NCBI RefSeq assembly: GCF_019880305.1
Contig: NZ_CP082301.1
Coordinates: 3,844,001-3,908,000 of the forward strand
Source of the DNA: Streptomyces decoyicus
GTDB lineage: Bacteria > Actinomycetota > Actinomycetes > Streptomycetales > Streptomycetaceae
Reading direction: 5' to 3'
DNA: 64,000 nt
The notes beneath the pieces are model-generated. The model searched no databases. It saw only the letters and a list, made by a program, of their open reading frames with translations, and had not been told where the DNA came from. Each line of letters begins with the position of its first letter. The first letter of the stretch is position 1. The translations under genes were made by a program, and so were the position numbers. This document shows, one piece after another, positions 49,036-58,469 of the stretch.

Positions 49036-49937
49036 CACTCCCCCTCCTCTGCTGTCGGGCCGGCCGGGTGCTGGTCGTCCGAGGCCGAGGTCTGCTGCGG
49101 TGCGTCGTGGGAGCTGGGGTGCCCGGCGGGCGGCTCGTCGGCGGGGTGGCCGGACGGGGGTTCGCCGCCGGTTCCGTCGGTGGGACCGTCGGTGGTGGCG
49201 CGCGGCGCGATGACGTGGTCGGCGCCCCGGCCGGGGGCGGCTTCGCCCTTGGCGAGCCGCAGCCCGATCAGCGAGGCGGGGCCCGCTCCGCCGGTGGCCT
49301 CGACGGCGCCCGGCCGCTCGTCCGGGAATCCGGCGAGCATCCGGGCCGTGTCCTTGAACGTGCACAGCGGTGCGCCGCGGGTGGGCTCGACGGTCCGGCC
49401 GGCCCGCAGGTCGTCGACCAGCTGCCGGGCGGACCGCGGCGTCTGGTTGTCGAAGAACTCCCAGTTGACCATCACGACCGGGGCGAAGTCGCAGGCCGCG
49501 TTGCACTCGATGTGTTCGAGGGTGACGGCGCCGTCCTCGGTGGTCTCGCCGTTGCCGACGCCGAGGTACTCCTTGAGGTCCTCGAAGATGGCGTCGCCGC
49601 CCATCACCGCGCACAGCGTGTTGGTGCAGACCCCGACCTGGTAATCACCGCTCGCCTTGCGGCGGTACATGGAGTAGAAGGTCGAGACCGCGGTGACCTC
49701 GGCGGTGGTCAGGTCGAGCATCTCGGCGCAGAAGCGGATGCCGGTGCGGGTGACGTGCCCCTCCTCGGCCTGGACGAGGTGCAGCAGCGGCAGCAGCGCC
49801 GAGCGCGCACCGGGGTAGCGGGCGATCACCTCCTTGGCGTCCGCTTCCAGCCGGGCCCGTACGTCCACCGGAAAGTCGGGGGCGGGGAGCGCGGGCATCC
49901 CCAGCTGCACGTCATGGTTTGCCGGAGTGGCGTTCAC
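49035..49937 (-). CDS. nuoE: NADH-quinone oxidoreductase subunit E ([2Fe-2S])
   Basis: A 300-residue subunit. The thioredoxin-like core has 2Fe-2S ligands Cys 104, 109 (VCTNTLC) and 145, 149 (ECNAAC). Canonical NuoE is about 160-220 residues; here a Gly/Pro/His/Asp-rich tail of roughly 90 residues follows. The GTG at 49937 overlaps the nuoD stop by 4 nt. It works with NuoF in the NADH-oxidising module. Confidence 0.95.
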   Translation of the reverse strand: MNATPANHDVQLGMPALPAPDFPVDVRARLEADAKEVIARYPGARSALLPLLHLVQAEEGHVTRTGIRFCAEMLDLTTAEVTAVSTFYSMYRRKASGDYQVGVCTNTLCAVMGGDAIFEDLKEYLGVGNGETTEDGAVTLEHIECNAACDFAPVVMVNWEFFDNQTPRSARQLVDDLRAGRTVEPTRGAPLCTFKDTARMLAGFPDERPGAVEATGGAGPASLIGLRLAKGEAAPGRGADHVIAPRATTDGPTDGTGGEPPSGHPADEPPAGHPSSHDAPQQTSASDDQHPAGPTAEEGE

Positions 49938-51310
49938 CGGTCGACGCCTCCCATCACGGGGTCGATGGACGCGACGGCGACGATGACGTCGGCGACCTGG
50001 CCGCCTTCGCACATCGCCGCCATGGCCTGGAGGTTGGTGAAGGACGGGTCGCGGAAGTGCACCCGGTAGGGGCGGGTGCCGCCGTCGCTGACCACATGCA
50101 CGCCCAGCTCGCCCTTGGGCGACTCGACGGCGGAGTAGGCCTGCCCCGGCGGGACCCGGAAGCCCTCGGTCACCAGCTTGAAGTGGTGGATCAGGGCCTC
50201 CATCGAGGTGCCCATGATCTTCTTGATGTGGTCGAGGGAGTTGCCCAGGCCGTCCGGGCCCAGGGCCAGCTGCGCGGGCCAGGCGATCTTCTTGTCCGCG
50301 ACCATCACCGGGCCGGGCTCCAGCCGGTCCAGGCACTGCTCGACGATCCGCAGCGACTGGCGCATCTCCTCCAGCCGGATCAGGAACCGGCCGTAGGAGT
50401 CGCAGGTGTCGGCGGTCGGCACCTCGAAGTCGTAGGTCTCGTAACCGCAGTACGGCTGGGTCTTGCGCAGGTCGTGCGGCAGTCCGGCGGAGCGCACGAT
50501 GGGCCCGGTGGCGCCGGTGGCCATGCAGCCGGCCAGGTCGAGATAGCCGATGCCTTCCATGCGGCCCTTGAACACCGGGTTGCCGGTGGCGAGCTTGTCG
50601 TACTCGCCGATGTTCTTGCGCATCTTCTTCACGAACTCACGCACCTGGTCGACCGCGCCCGGGGGCAGGTCCTGCGCGAGGCCGCCGGGCCGGATGTAGG
50701 CGTGGTTCATCCGCAGGCCGGTGATCAGCTCGTAGAGGTCGAGGATGAGTTCCCGGTCCCGGAAGCCGTAGATCATGATCGTGGTGGCGCCCAGCTCCAT
50801 CCCGCCGGTGGCGATCGCCACGAGGTGGGAGGACATCCGGTTGAGCTCCATCAGCATCACGCGGATGACGGTGGCCCGGTCGGGGATCTGGTCGGTGATC
50901 CCGAGCAGCTTCTCCACGGCGAGGCAGTAGGCCGTCTCGTTGAAGAAGGGGGTGAGGTAATCCATCCTCGTGACGAAGGTGGTGCCCTGCGTCCAGGTCC
51001 GGTATTCGAGGTTCTTCTCGATGCCGGTGTGCAGATAGCCGATGCCGCAGCGGGCCTCGGTGACGGTCTCGCCGTCGATCTCCAGGATCAGCCGGAGCAC
51101 GCCGTGGGTGGAGGGGTGCTGCGGCCCCATGTTGACGATGATCCGCTCGTCGTCGGACTTCACGGCGGCGGCCGCGATCTCGTCCCAGTCGCCACCGGAG
51201 ACGTTGTAGACGGTGCCCTCGGTGGTCTCCCGGGCCAGGGACTCCGTGGTGTCGAAGTCGCTCGAGGTGCGGTGGCCGTTCGGGGAGTGGGAGTGCGGTG
51301 CAGTAGTCAT
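49934..51310 (-). CDS. nuoD: NADH-quinone oxidoreductase subunit D (49 kDa)
   Basis: A 458-residue subunit that forms the quinone-binding pocket with NuoB. The conserved [13 protein letters not shown] holds the quinone-ligating His, and [17 protein letters not shown] follows. The C-terminus reads [13 protein letters not shown] as in all NuoD. An N-terminal extension of about 55 residues (His/Ser/Asp-rich) precedes the core. This is the only NuoD in the window, so the nuo2 cluster may borrow it. Start ATG 51310, overlapping nuoC by 1 nt. Confidence 0.96.
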   Translation of the reverse strand: MTTAPHSHSPNGHRTSSDFDTTESLARETTEGTVYNVSGGDWDEIAAAAVKSDDERIIVNMGPQHPSTHGVLRLILEIDGETVTEARCGIGYLHTGIEKNLEYRTWTQGTTFVTRMDYLTPFFNETAYCLAVEKLLGITDQIPDRATVIRVMLMELNRMSSHLVAIATGGMELGATTIMIYGFRDRELILDLYELITGLRMNHAYIRPGGLAQDLPPGAVDQVREFVKKMRKNIGEYDKLATGNPVFKGRMEGIGYLDLAGCMATGATGPIVRSAGLPHDLRKTQPYCGYETYDFEVPTADTCDSYGRFLIRLEEMRQSLRIVEQCLDRLEPGPVMVADKKIAWPAQLALGPDGLGNSLDHIKKIMGTSMEALIHHFKLVTEGFRVPPGQAYSAVESPKGELGVHVVSDGGTRPYRVHFRDPSFTNLQAMAAMCEGGQVADVIVAVASIDPVMGGVDR

Positions 51311-52082
51311 CAGCTGTACGACCTCCGCTGGTCGGGAGCCGGAATCTGGGCGCCCTTGTACTCGACGGGGATGCCGCCGAGCGGGTAGTCCTTGCGCTGC
51401 GGGAAGCCCTGCCAGTCGTCGGGCATCATGATCCGGGTCAGCGCCGGGTGGCCGTCGAAAACGATTCCGAAGAAGTCGTAGGTCTCGCGCTCGTGCCAGT
51501 CGTTGGTCGGATAGACCTCCACGAGCGAGGGCACGTGCGGGTCGGCGTCCGGGGCGGAGACCTCCAGCCGGATCAGCCGGTTGTGGGTGATCGAGCGCAG
51601 GTGGTAGACGGCGTGCAGCTCGCGGCCCTTGTCACCGGGGAAGTGCACCCCGCTCACGCCCGTACACAGCTCGAAGCGCAGCGCGGGGTCGTCGCGCAGG
51701 GTCCTGGCGACCGTCGGCAGATAGGCGCGCTCGATGTGGAAGGTCAGCTCGGCGCGGTCCACGACCGTCTTCTCGATGACGTTCTCGGGGATCAGGCCCT
51801 GTTCGTCGAGGGCGCCCTCCAGCTCGTCGGCGATCTCGTCGAACTCGCCGTAGCCTCCCCCACCACCACGCGGTCCGCCGTACGGCCGCTGGGTCGCGCC
51901 GGGCAGCCGGACGGTCCGGACGAGGCCGCCGTAACCGCTGGTGTCGCCGCCGTTGTCGGCGCCGAACATGCCGCGGCGGGTGCCGATCACCTCGCCGGTG
52001 TCGTCACGCTGCGCGGGCACGGCGTCCTCCTGGCCGTTCTGGCCGTTCGGCTCGCCGGGACCCTCAGGGTTCTTCTGCTCAC

Positions 52083-52086
<4 letters not shown>
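51310..52086 (-). CDS. nuoC: NADH-quinone oxidoreductase subunit C (30 kDa)
   Basis: A 258-residue subunit. A variable N-terminal region of about 75 residues precedes the NuoC domain, which contains [19 protein letters not shown] and then [17 protein letters not shown]. It connects NuoB, D and I in the peripheral arm. The GTG at 52086 overlaps the nuoB stop by 4 nt. It has a short C-terminus, in contrast to NuoC2, whose tail is over 200 residues. Confidence 0.95.
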
Positions 52087-52637
<551 letters not shown>

Positions 52638-52646
52638 GTGTGACCC

Positions 52647-53006
52647 CTAGTCCCATTCCAGGCCGCCACGACGCCAGACATAGGCGTAGGCGACGAAGAC
52701 GGTGAGCGCGAAGAGGAGCATCTCGACGAGCCCGAACAGCCCCAGGGCGTCGAAGGTGACGGCCCAGGGATAGAGGAAGACGATCTCGATGTCGAAGACG
52801 ATGAAGAGCATCGCCGTCAGGTAGTACTTGATCGGGAAGCGACCGCCACCGGACGGATGTGGCGTCGGCTCGATTCCGCACTCGTACGCCTCGAGCTTGG
52901 CCCGGTTGTAGCGCCTGGGCCCGACGAGGGTGGCCATCACGACGGAGAAGATCGCAAAGCCTGCCCCGAGGGCTCCCAGTACGAGGATGGGCGCGTAAGC
53001 GTTCAC
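52647..53006 (-). CDS. nuoA: NADH-quinone oxidoreductase subunit A
   Basis: A 119-residue three-helix subunit with the YECGIEPTPHPSGGGRFPIK loop, including the conserved Cys, and the IVFDIEIVFLYPWAV helix with its acidic residues. It is the first gene of the nuoA-N operon. The GTG at 53006 is selected for the GGGAGCGAGG site just upstream; a longer frame to 53120 would cross the regulatory region. A Rex-type operator lies about 80-96 nt upstream. Confidence 0.95.
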   Translation of the reverse strand: MNAYAPILVLGALGAGFAIFSVVMATLVGPRRYNRAKLEAYECGIEPTPHPSGGGRFPIKYYLTAMLFIVFDIEIVFLYPWAVTFDALGLFGLVEMLLFALTVFVAYAYVWRRGGLEWD

Positions 53007-53086
53007 CGTCCTCGCTCCCTTCAGTCGACGATGACTGGATGGCGGTCCGCTCGGGCCCTCAGGCTGCCCCATGGAGATCGTGCATA

Positions 53087-53102
53087 TGTGAGGCAGTTCA
53101 CA
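53087..53102. promoter_or_regulatory. Rex-type redox operator (ROP) upstream of nuoA
   Basis: TGTGAGGCAGTTCACA matches the Streptomyces Rex operator consensus TGTGAACnnnTTCACA except at two inner positions. Read toward nuoA it is TGTGAACTGCCTCACA. Rex represses respiratory genes when NADH/NAD+ is low and releases DNA on binding NADH; nuoA is a described Rex target in S. coelicolor. The distance to the nuoA start is about 80 nt. Confidence 0.8.
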
Positions 53103-53137
53103 AGCCCGAACCGCCAGCATCTTATGCCCGCTGGTCT

Positions 53138-53151
53138 GTGATCTGCGACAC
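53138..53151. promoter_or_regulatory. Possible Crp-type site
   Basis: GTGATCTGCGACAC fits the reported Streptomyces Crp pattern GTG(N)6GNCAC exactly. It lies 36 bp beyond the Rex site, between nuoA and the cell-wall hydrolase. The pattern is short, so chance is possible. Confidence 0.35.
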
Positions 53152-53731
53152 GGGAGTGGACAACGCCTTTGTGATCTCCACCACCCGGCGAAGGATCATG
53201 AAGTCGGATGAGCGGTGATCTTCATACGTGAAGCGCGCGAGTGATCACGAGAGGTGACATTCACCTGGGTTACCGCTGGTCAGGGCGGGGTTGCCACTAT
53301 CAAGTGGTGGCCGCTACGGGCAAATTGGTGCTGGACGCAGCCAACTGCTATACGCAGAGGGCCCGCAGGCGTGATCCACTCGTGACCGGTCCGTGATCGT
53401 CGACGCGTGCTTCGATTCACGAGCGAGCGGGCCGCGTCAGATCACAGGAACATAACGGACACTCAAGAGTGACCTATCCCACGCTATTTCCAGCACTAAG
53501 TCCTTGACGCACGGGAAGCCTTGGCGTGGCGGATGGGGAAGTGATAGGCGCCCGCCGCCCCCGCATCGAGCAGCAAATGCCATGCGTAGGAACATGATCG
53601 CGAAATTCGGACATCCCGCCGCGGACTCGATGGGCGGCCAAAAGTCCGGTTTATTCGCCGCGTACACGTCAAGTGTGGCGCACTGCACCTTTCTTGGCAG
53701 CAACCTGTGGCTCCTGATAGCCGTTGTTGCC

Positions 53732-54532
53732 ATGTCCCCGAACGCACTCATACCCAGCCACCGGAAGCCCCGCCGTCCTTCCGCGTCCTCCCGGGCGTTG
53801 CGCGCGGGCGTGACCGGTGGCTTCCTCACCCTCGCGGTGACCGGTGCCACCGTCCCGGCCAACGCCGCGGAGAAGCCCGTCGCCGAAACCCAGGAGATGC
53901 CGACGATCACGACGGCGCTGGCCACCAGCGCCGCCAAGAGCGCCGACACTGCCGAGCAGGTCGCGTTCAACTACGAGCGCCAGGCCCTCCAGGACAGCGC
54001 CTTCTCCAAGGCCGCCAAGGCCGCCGAGAAGCACAAGGCCGAGGCCGTGAAGAAGGCCAAGGCCGAGGCCAAGAAGAAGGCCGAGGAAGCCCGCAAGGCC
54101 AAGGAGGCCGCGCAGGCCCGTGCCTCGCGCTCCTCCGAGCGGTCGACCCTGTCCGCGCCCTCGTCGTCCACCGCCACCGGCAGCACCGCCACGCTCGTCT
54201 CCTTCCTCAAGGCGCAGCTGGGCAAGGCGTACGTGCTGGGCTCCAGCGGCCCCTCGTCGTACGACTGCTCCGGCCTGACCCAGGCCGCGTTCAACCAGAT
54301 CGGCATCGACCTGCCGCGGGTGTCGCAGGACCAGTCCACCGCCGGCACCCAGGTCGGCCTGGACAACCTCCAGGTCGGCGACATCCTGTACTGGGGCAGC
54401 GCGGGCAGCGCCTACCACGTCGGTGTCTACGTCGGTAACGGCAACTTCATCGGCGCCCAGAACTCCAGCACCGGCATCGTCGAGCGCCCGCTCAACTACG
54501 ACATGCCGACCGGCGCGGTGCGCGTCCTCTAG
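53732..54532 (+). CDS. Secreted NlpC/P60 cell-wall hydrolase
   Basis: A 266-residue exported peptidase. A twin-Arg-free signal peptide ends about VPANAA (residue 46). An Ala/Lys/Glu-rich coiled coil covers about residues 75-130, then a Ser/Thr linker. The C-terminal NlpC/P60 domain has catalytic Cys 179 (SYDCSGLTQ) and His 229 (AYHVGVYVG). It should cut peptidoglycan stem peptides. The frame is open back to 53504, but the signal peptide fits the ATG at 53732. No strong ribosome site is seen, and the leader is long. It is divergent from nuoA. Confidence 0.88.
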   Translation: MSPNALIPSHRKPRRPSASSRALRAGVTGGFLTLAVTGATVPANAAEKPVAETQEMPTITTALATSAAKSADTAEQVAFNYERQALQDSAFSKAAKAAEKHKAEAVKKAKAEAKKKAEEARKAKEAAQARASRSSERSTLSAPSSSTATGSTATLVSFLKAQLGKAYVLGSSGPSSYDCSGLTQAAFNQIGIDLPRVSQDQSTAGTQVGLDNLQVGDILYWGSAGSAYHVGVYVGNGNFIGAQNSSTGIVERPLNYDMPTGAVRVL

Positions 54533-54557
54533 GTCCGCCGCACCCTTGGTGCCTCAC

Positions 54558-54596
54558 AAGGACCGTCTCTTTCGCCGCTCGGGAGGGACGGTCCTT
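54558..54596 (+). terminator. Terminator after the NlpC/P60 gene
   Basis: A perfect 10-bp inverted repeat (AAGGACCGTC and GACGGTCCTT) with a 19-nt loop, 26 nt past the stop. It ends in CTT but has no T run. Confidence 0.75.
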
Positions 54597-54801
54597 CGGC
54601 ATGCGGGCCCGCGGGCCGCCCGCGCGTCGTGAGGCGGCCGAATCGCGCCGTGCAGCGCCAGATTCAAGCCAGGTACCGGGCCGGCGGCCGCCCGTAGAGC
54701 TACCCCGTCACGGCGCGCGCCGTTGCACCTCTCGCCATATGCCGCACATATGCCACTTCGGCTCCGTGCGGCCTCCGCAGAGAGAGGGTCACCGCGCTCC
54801 G

Positions 54802-55638
54802 ATGAACACCCACCGCACCGCCCGCCGCCTCGTCACCCGGGCCGCGACGGCCGCCGCACTGGCCACCGCGCTCGGCCTGGGCGCCGTCCCCGCCGCGACC
54901 GCCACCGGCCCGTCCGCCGCGGCGCCCTCCGTACGCCCCGCAGACACCGACCCCGACGGCAGCTGGCACCAGGACGGGCTGCGTCTGAAGGCCGCCGACA
55001 ACAAGAAGGTGGACGCCTTCGTCCTCCGCGCCCGGCGGGCCGAGCGTGCCATCAGCCCCGGGGTACGCGCGGCCGCCCGGATCAGCCATGCCGACCTGAT
55101 CGGGTTCGACCAGCGGCTGAAGTCGCCCGACTCGCTCAAGCGCAAGGTCGCCACCTCGATGCAGGAGTCACCGGGGCGGTCGGTGGACACCTCGCTCGGC
55201 ATGATCAACGACGCGGTCCGCTTCACCCTCCAGTGGCCCGCCGACCAGTACAGCCAGGGCGTCCACACCGCGGCCGGGCTGCTGTCCGCGTGGGGCAACG
55301 ACTCCACCCGCTGGGCCAACACCTGGAACCGGACCGCCGGCTACAAGGCGATCAACTCCGCCTGGCGCGCGCCCCGCTCCCACCAGCTCTTCGAGGTCCA
55401 GTTCCACACCCCCGAGAGCAAGGCCGCCCAGCTGGAGACCCACAAGCTGTACGAGGAGCAGCGGCTGCCGGGCACTCCCCGGGAGAGGGTGCGGGAACTT
55501 CAGGAGCAGCAGAACGCGATCTTCGCGGCGGTGCCGGTGCCTCCGGGCGCCGAGCGGCTGACCGCCCCGGACCGCCGGCTGCCGGCCCCGGACCCGGCAC
55601 GCCGGCTCCCCGCCCCGGCTCACGCCCCGGCCGCCTGA
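54802..55638 (+). CDS. Exported RelA/SpoT-type synthetase (ATP nucleotide 3'-pyrophosphokinase-like)
   Basis: The 278-residue protein has a signal peptide (cleavage near residue 36, AATATG). A RelA/SpoT synthetase-like domain follows: GFDQRLKSPDSLKRKVA (101-117) corresponds to the ATP-binding RxKSxxS block. INDAVRFTL (135-143) matches the Asp-containing G-loop lead-in, and FEVQFHTPES (197-206) matches the catalytic EiQ strand. Streptomyces secrete homologous enzymes that transfer pyrophosphate from ATP to the 3'-OH of nucleotides. No hydrolase or regulatory domain is present. A Pro/Ala-rich tail follows. The ATG at 54802 gives a proper signal peptide. Confidence 0.78.
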   Translation: MNTHRTARRLVTRAATAAALATALGLGAVPAATATGPSAAAPSVRPADTDPDGSWHQDGLRLKAADNKKVDAFVLRARRAERAISPGVRAAARISHADLIGFDQRLKSPDSLKRKVATSMQESPGRSVDTSLGMINDAVRFTLQWPADQYSQGVHTAAGLLSAWGNDSTRWANTWNRTAGYKAINSAWRAPRSHQLFEVQFHTPESKAAQLETHKLYEEQRLPGTPRERVRELQEQQNAIFAAVPVPPGAERLTAPDRRLPAPDPARRLPAPAHAPAA

Positions 55639-55660
55639 CGGGACCCCCCGCCCACGGCAA

Positions 55661-55689
55661 GCGGCCCGCCGGATGCACCGACGGGCCGC
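55661..55689 (+). terminator. Stem-loop after the exported synthetase gene
   Basis: An 8-bp perfect inverted repeat (GCGGCCCG and CGGGCCGC) with a 13-nt loop, starting 23 nt after the stop. Confidence 0.55.
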
Positions 55690-55845
55690 AGAGGCCTCTT
55701 CCCGGGCCGTCACGGGCATACGGCCGCAACACGCCCCCAAGGGGCCGCCAACGGGCGTAACTCGCCCAACGGGCCCCGCAAGGCCCCACCAGGCCGCTCC
55801 AAGGCGCGTCAGGGCGCATCAGGGCGTCGGTGACCGGAGCGCGCG

Positions 55846-56301
55846 TTACCAGCCCGCACCCGCGGGCTGCTTGGTGGTCGCATTGAGCCGGTTGAAGAGG
55901 TTGGTGACACCGATCGTCAGGATGATCGCCGACAGCTGCCGCTCGTCGAAGTGGTCGGCGGCGTCATCCCAGACATGGTCCGGCACCGGGTCGGAGCTGT
56001 CGGCGAGCCGGGTGGCCGCCTCGGTGAGTGCCAGGGCGGCACGCTCGGCGTCCGAGAAGTACGGCGCCTCCCGCCAGGCCGCGACCGCGAACAGCTGGTC
56101 ATCGCTCATGCCCGCCTTCCGGGCACTCTTCACGCCCCCGTCGACGCAGAAGCTGCAGCCGTTGATCTGGCTCGCGCGCAGATGCACCAGCTCCAGCGTG
56201 GTCTCCGGCACCCCGCCCTGACGGGTGGCCTTGACCACGTCGAGGAGGGGCTGCATGGCCTCGGGGAGGACCACCGCGGGGTTCTTCATCCGTGCGTCCA
56301 T
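55846..56301 (-). CDS. Carboxymuconolactone decarboxylase / AhpD-like protein
   Basis: A 151-residue all-helical protein with the redox CxxC of AhpD-type peroxidases (Cys 49, Cys 52 in INGCSFCVDGG). A conserved upstream helix LELVHLRASQ precedes it. Members reduce peroxides or disulfides, though many are uncharacterised. The ATG at 56301 has AAGGAG 7 nt upstream; a GTG one codon earlier is possible. It follows the FAD reductase gene on the same strand after about 150 nt. Confidence 0.85.
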   Translation of the reverse strand: MDARMKNPAVVLPEAMQPLLDVVKATRQGGVPETTLELVHLRASQINGCSFCVDGGVKSARKAGMSDDQLFAVAAWREAPYFSDAERAALALTEAATRLADSSDPVPDHVWDDAADHFDERQLSAIILTIGVTNLFNRLNATTKQPAGAGW

Positions 56302-56454
56302 CACTGCTCTCCTTAGGGAATTCCGTCGTCACCGCACTGACGGATCCCGGCCGGAGAATGTGACCGCGGCGGACGGGAAATCCCGGACCGCCGCCAGGGC
56401 CGGCACCGAAGCCCGCACCGGGGCCGGCGCCCGTGCGCCCGCCCCGTCCCTGCG

Positions 56455-57768
56455 TCACGCCTTCGGCGCGACCTTGCTCAGGCCGTTGATGATGCGGTCC
56501 ATCGCGTCGCCGCCCGTGGGGTCGGTGAGGTTGGCGAGCATCTTGAGGGTGAAGCGCATCAGCAGCGGGTGGGTCAGACCGCGCTGGGTCGCGATCTTCA
56601 TGACCTTGGGGTTGCCGATGAGCTTCACAAAGGCGCGGCCCAGGGAGTAGTAGCCGCCGTAGGTGTCCTTGAGGATCTTGGGGTAGCGCTGCAGGGCCAG
56701 TTCACGCTGCGCGTACGTGGCGCGGGCGTGTGCCTGCACGATGACCTCGGCGGCGATCGCGCCGGACTCCATGGCGTAGGCGATGCCCTCGCCGTTGAAC
56801 GGGTTGACCAGCCCGCCCGCGTCACCGACCAGCAACAGGCCCTTGGTGTAGTGCGGCTGGCGGTTGAAGGCCATGGGGAGCGCGGCGCCGCGGATCGGGC
56901 CGGTCATGTTCTCCGGGGTGTAGCCCCAGTCGGCGGGCATCGAGGCGCACCACGCCTTGAGGATCTCCCGCCAGTCCAGCTCCTTGAAGGCGGAGCTGGA
57001 GTTGAGGATGCCGAGGCCGACGTTGCTCGTACCGTCGCCCATGCCGAAGATCCAGCCGTAGCCGGGCAGCAGCCGGTCCTCGGCGCCGCGGCGGTCCCAC
57101 AGTTCGAGCCAGGACTCCAGGTAGTCGTCGTCGTGGCGGGGCGAGGTGAAGTACGTACGGACGGCCACGCCCATGGGGCGGTCCTCGCGGCGGTGCAGGC
57201 CCATGGCCAGCGAGAGCCGGGTGGAGTTGCCGTCGGCGGCGACGACCAGCGGCGCGTGGAAGGTGACCGGGGTCTTCTCCTCGCCGAGCTTGGCGTGCAC
57301 GCCGGTGATGTGGCCGGTCAGCTCGTGGACGATCGGCGCGCCCACATTGCAGCGCTCGTAGAGCCGCGCGCCGGCCTTCTGCGCCTGCCGGGCGAGCTGC
57401 TCGTCGAAGTCGTCGCGCTTACGGACCAGTCCGTAGTCGGGGTAGGAGGCCAGCTCCGGCCAGTCGAGCTGGAGGCGGGAGCCGCCGCCGATGATCCGCA
57501 GGCCCTTGTTGCGCAGCCAGCCCGCTTCCTCGGAGATGTCGACCCCCATCGCGACCAGCTGCTTGGTGGCGCGGGGGGTCAGCCCGTCGCCGCAGACCTT
57601 CTCGCGCGGGAAGGCGGTCTTCTCCAGAAGGAGGACGTCCAGGCCGGACTTGGCGAGGTGATAGGCGGTCGCCGAGCCGGCGGGCCCGGCACCGACGACG
57701 ATCACGTCCGCGCTGTGCTCCGAGCGGGCTGTGGTCACGGAATCGGTCACGGACGCGGACTCGGTCAC
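56455..57768 (-). CDS. Geranylgeranyl reductase family flavoprotein (probable menaquinone side-chain reductase)
   Basis: A 437-residue FAD enzyme: N-terminal VGAGPAGSATAYHLA (residues 25-39) and REKVCGDGLTPRA, the conserved substrate-side motif. The GDAGGLVNPFNGEGIAYAMES FAD segment (quoted up to EGIAYAM) is typical of the geranylgeranyl reductase family. In mycobacteria the related MenJ saturates one isoprene of menaquinone, and Streptomyces menaquinones are partly hydrogenated. Neighbours menG and mqnC support a menaquinone role. The GTG at 57768 has GGGAG upstream. Reduction of another polyprenyl is an alternative. Confidence 0.85.
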   Translation of the reverse strand: MTESASVTDSVTTARSEHSADVIVVGAGPAGSATAYHLAKSGLDVLLLEKTAFPREKVCGDGLTPRATKQLVAMGVDISEEAGWLRNKGLRIIGGGSRLQLDWPELASYPDYGLVRKRDDFDEQLARQAQKAGARLYERCNVGAPIVHELTGHITGVHAKLGEEKTPVTFHAPLVVAADGNSTRLSLAMGLHRREDRPMGVAVRTYFTSPRHDDDYLESWLELWDRRGAEDRLLPGYGWIFGMGDGTSNVGLGILNSSSAFKELDWREILKAWCASMPADWGYTPENMTGPIRGAALPMAFNRQPHYTKGLLLVGDAGGLVNPFNGEGIAYAMESGAIAAEVIVQAHARATYAQRELALQRYPKILKDTYGGYYSLGRAFVKLIGNPKVMKIATQRGLTHPLLMRFTLKMLANLTDPTGGDAMDRIINGLSKVAPKA

Positions 57769-57871
57769 GGCGCTGTCTCCCGGAAGTCGATCTGGATATC
57801 TGGGTGCCGACCGGCACTGGGCACGTGCAGTCTATGGGGGCCGTGGTGATCAGAACCTGAAGGGTTGTGCC

Positions 57872-58405
57872 GTGAAGTCTGTGAACACCCCGCCCGCGAA
57901 CCGGCCGCTCCCCGCCGTCGAGCTGCGCGTGCCCACCGAGGAGGACGCGATGAACTGGCACCGGGTCTTCAACGACCCGGATGTCATGGAGTTCCACGGT
58001 GGCGTACCCGCCGAACTCTCCGTATACGAGGAGCTCGCCGCGCGCCAGCGCAGACACCACGCGGAGCTGGGATTCTGCCTGTTCACGCTGCTGGATCCGG
58101 CGGACGGCGCGGTCATCGGCTTCACCGGCGCCCAGCCGTGGCCGCGGGACTGGGGCCCGGTGGGCGAGATCGAGATCGGCTGGCGGCTCGGCCGCGCGTA
58201 CTGGGGCAAGGGCTACGCCACGGCCGCGGCGCGGACGGCGCTGGAGGCCGTGCGCACGGCCGGGGTGCGCCATGTGGTCGCCATGGTGGATGCGCGCAAC
58301 GAGCGGTCGATCGCGGTGACCCGGCGGCTGGGGATGCGGCAGGCGGAGACGGTGATCACGCCGCAGGGAAAGCAGACGGCGTACTGCCATCGGCTGGATG
58401 TGTGA
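57872..58405 (+). CDS. GNAT-family N-acetyltransferase (RimJ/RimL type)
   Basis: A 177-residue acetyltransferase. ELRVPTEEDAMNWHRVFNDP opens the fold. EIEIGWRLGRAYWGKGYATA includes the acetyl-CoA pyrophosphate loop (WGKGYA). NERSIAVTRRLGMRQ is the usual C-terminal motif. It should acylate a protein N-terminus or small amine; the target is unknown. The GTG at 57872 follows AAGGG. It is divergent from the flavoprotein gene (104 nt apart) and convergent with menG. Confidence 0.9.
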   Translation: MKSVNTPPANRPLPAVELRVPTEEDAMNWHRVFNDPDVMEFHGGVPAELSVYEELAARQRRHHAELGFCLFTLLDPADGAVIGFTGAQPWPRDWGPVGEIEIGWRLGRAYWGKGYATAAARTALEAVRTAGVRHVVAMVDARNERSIAVTRRLGMRQAETVITPQGKQTAYCHRLDV

Positions 58406-58413
58406 GCCGTACG

Positions 58414-58469
58414 CGGACGGCGGTGCCGGCGCGGGCTGAGCAACGCGCGCCGGCCCCTCTTGCCGTCCG
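58414..58469. terminator. Nested bidirectional stem-loop between the GNAT gene and menG
   Basis: Outer arms 58414-58421 and 58462-58469 (CGGACGGC / GCCGTCCG) and inner arms 58425-58433 and 58446-58454 (GCCGGCGCG / CGCGCCGGC) are exact inverted repeats. Placed between converging genes, they probably end both transcripts. Confidence 0.75.

Larger units (their letters stand above)
53007..53731. other. 725-nt divergent regulatory region between nuoA and the NlpC/P60 gene
   Basis: No credible coding sequence. It contains a Rex-type operator (53087-53102), a Crp-type half-site pair (53138-53151), and six direct GTGATC hexamers (53138, 53171, 53215, 53241, 53371, 53393) with reverse copies at 53243 and 53440. 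There is also a palindrome AGGTGACATTCACCT (53252-53266) and CTTCATACGTGAAG near 53220. It must hold promoters for both directions, but clear -35/-10 pairs are not visible. Confidence 0.7.

Noticed and set aside
53260..53731. c-di-AMP (ydaO-type) riboswitch upstream of the NlpC/P60 gene
   Set aside because: Known upstream of some Streptomyces cell-wall hydrolases, but I could not find the conserved core sequences here.
53437..53970. Minus-strand 177-codon frame opposite the NlpC/P60 gene start
   Set aside because: Overlaps the signal peptide region of a well-supported gene; its hydrophobic start is the antisense of the Ala-rich region.
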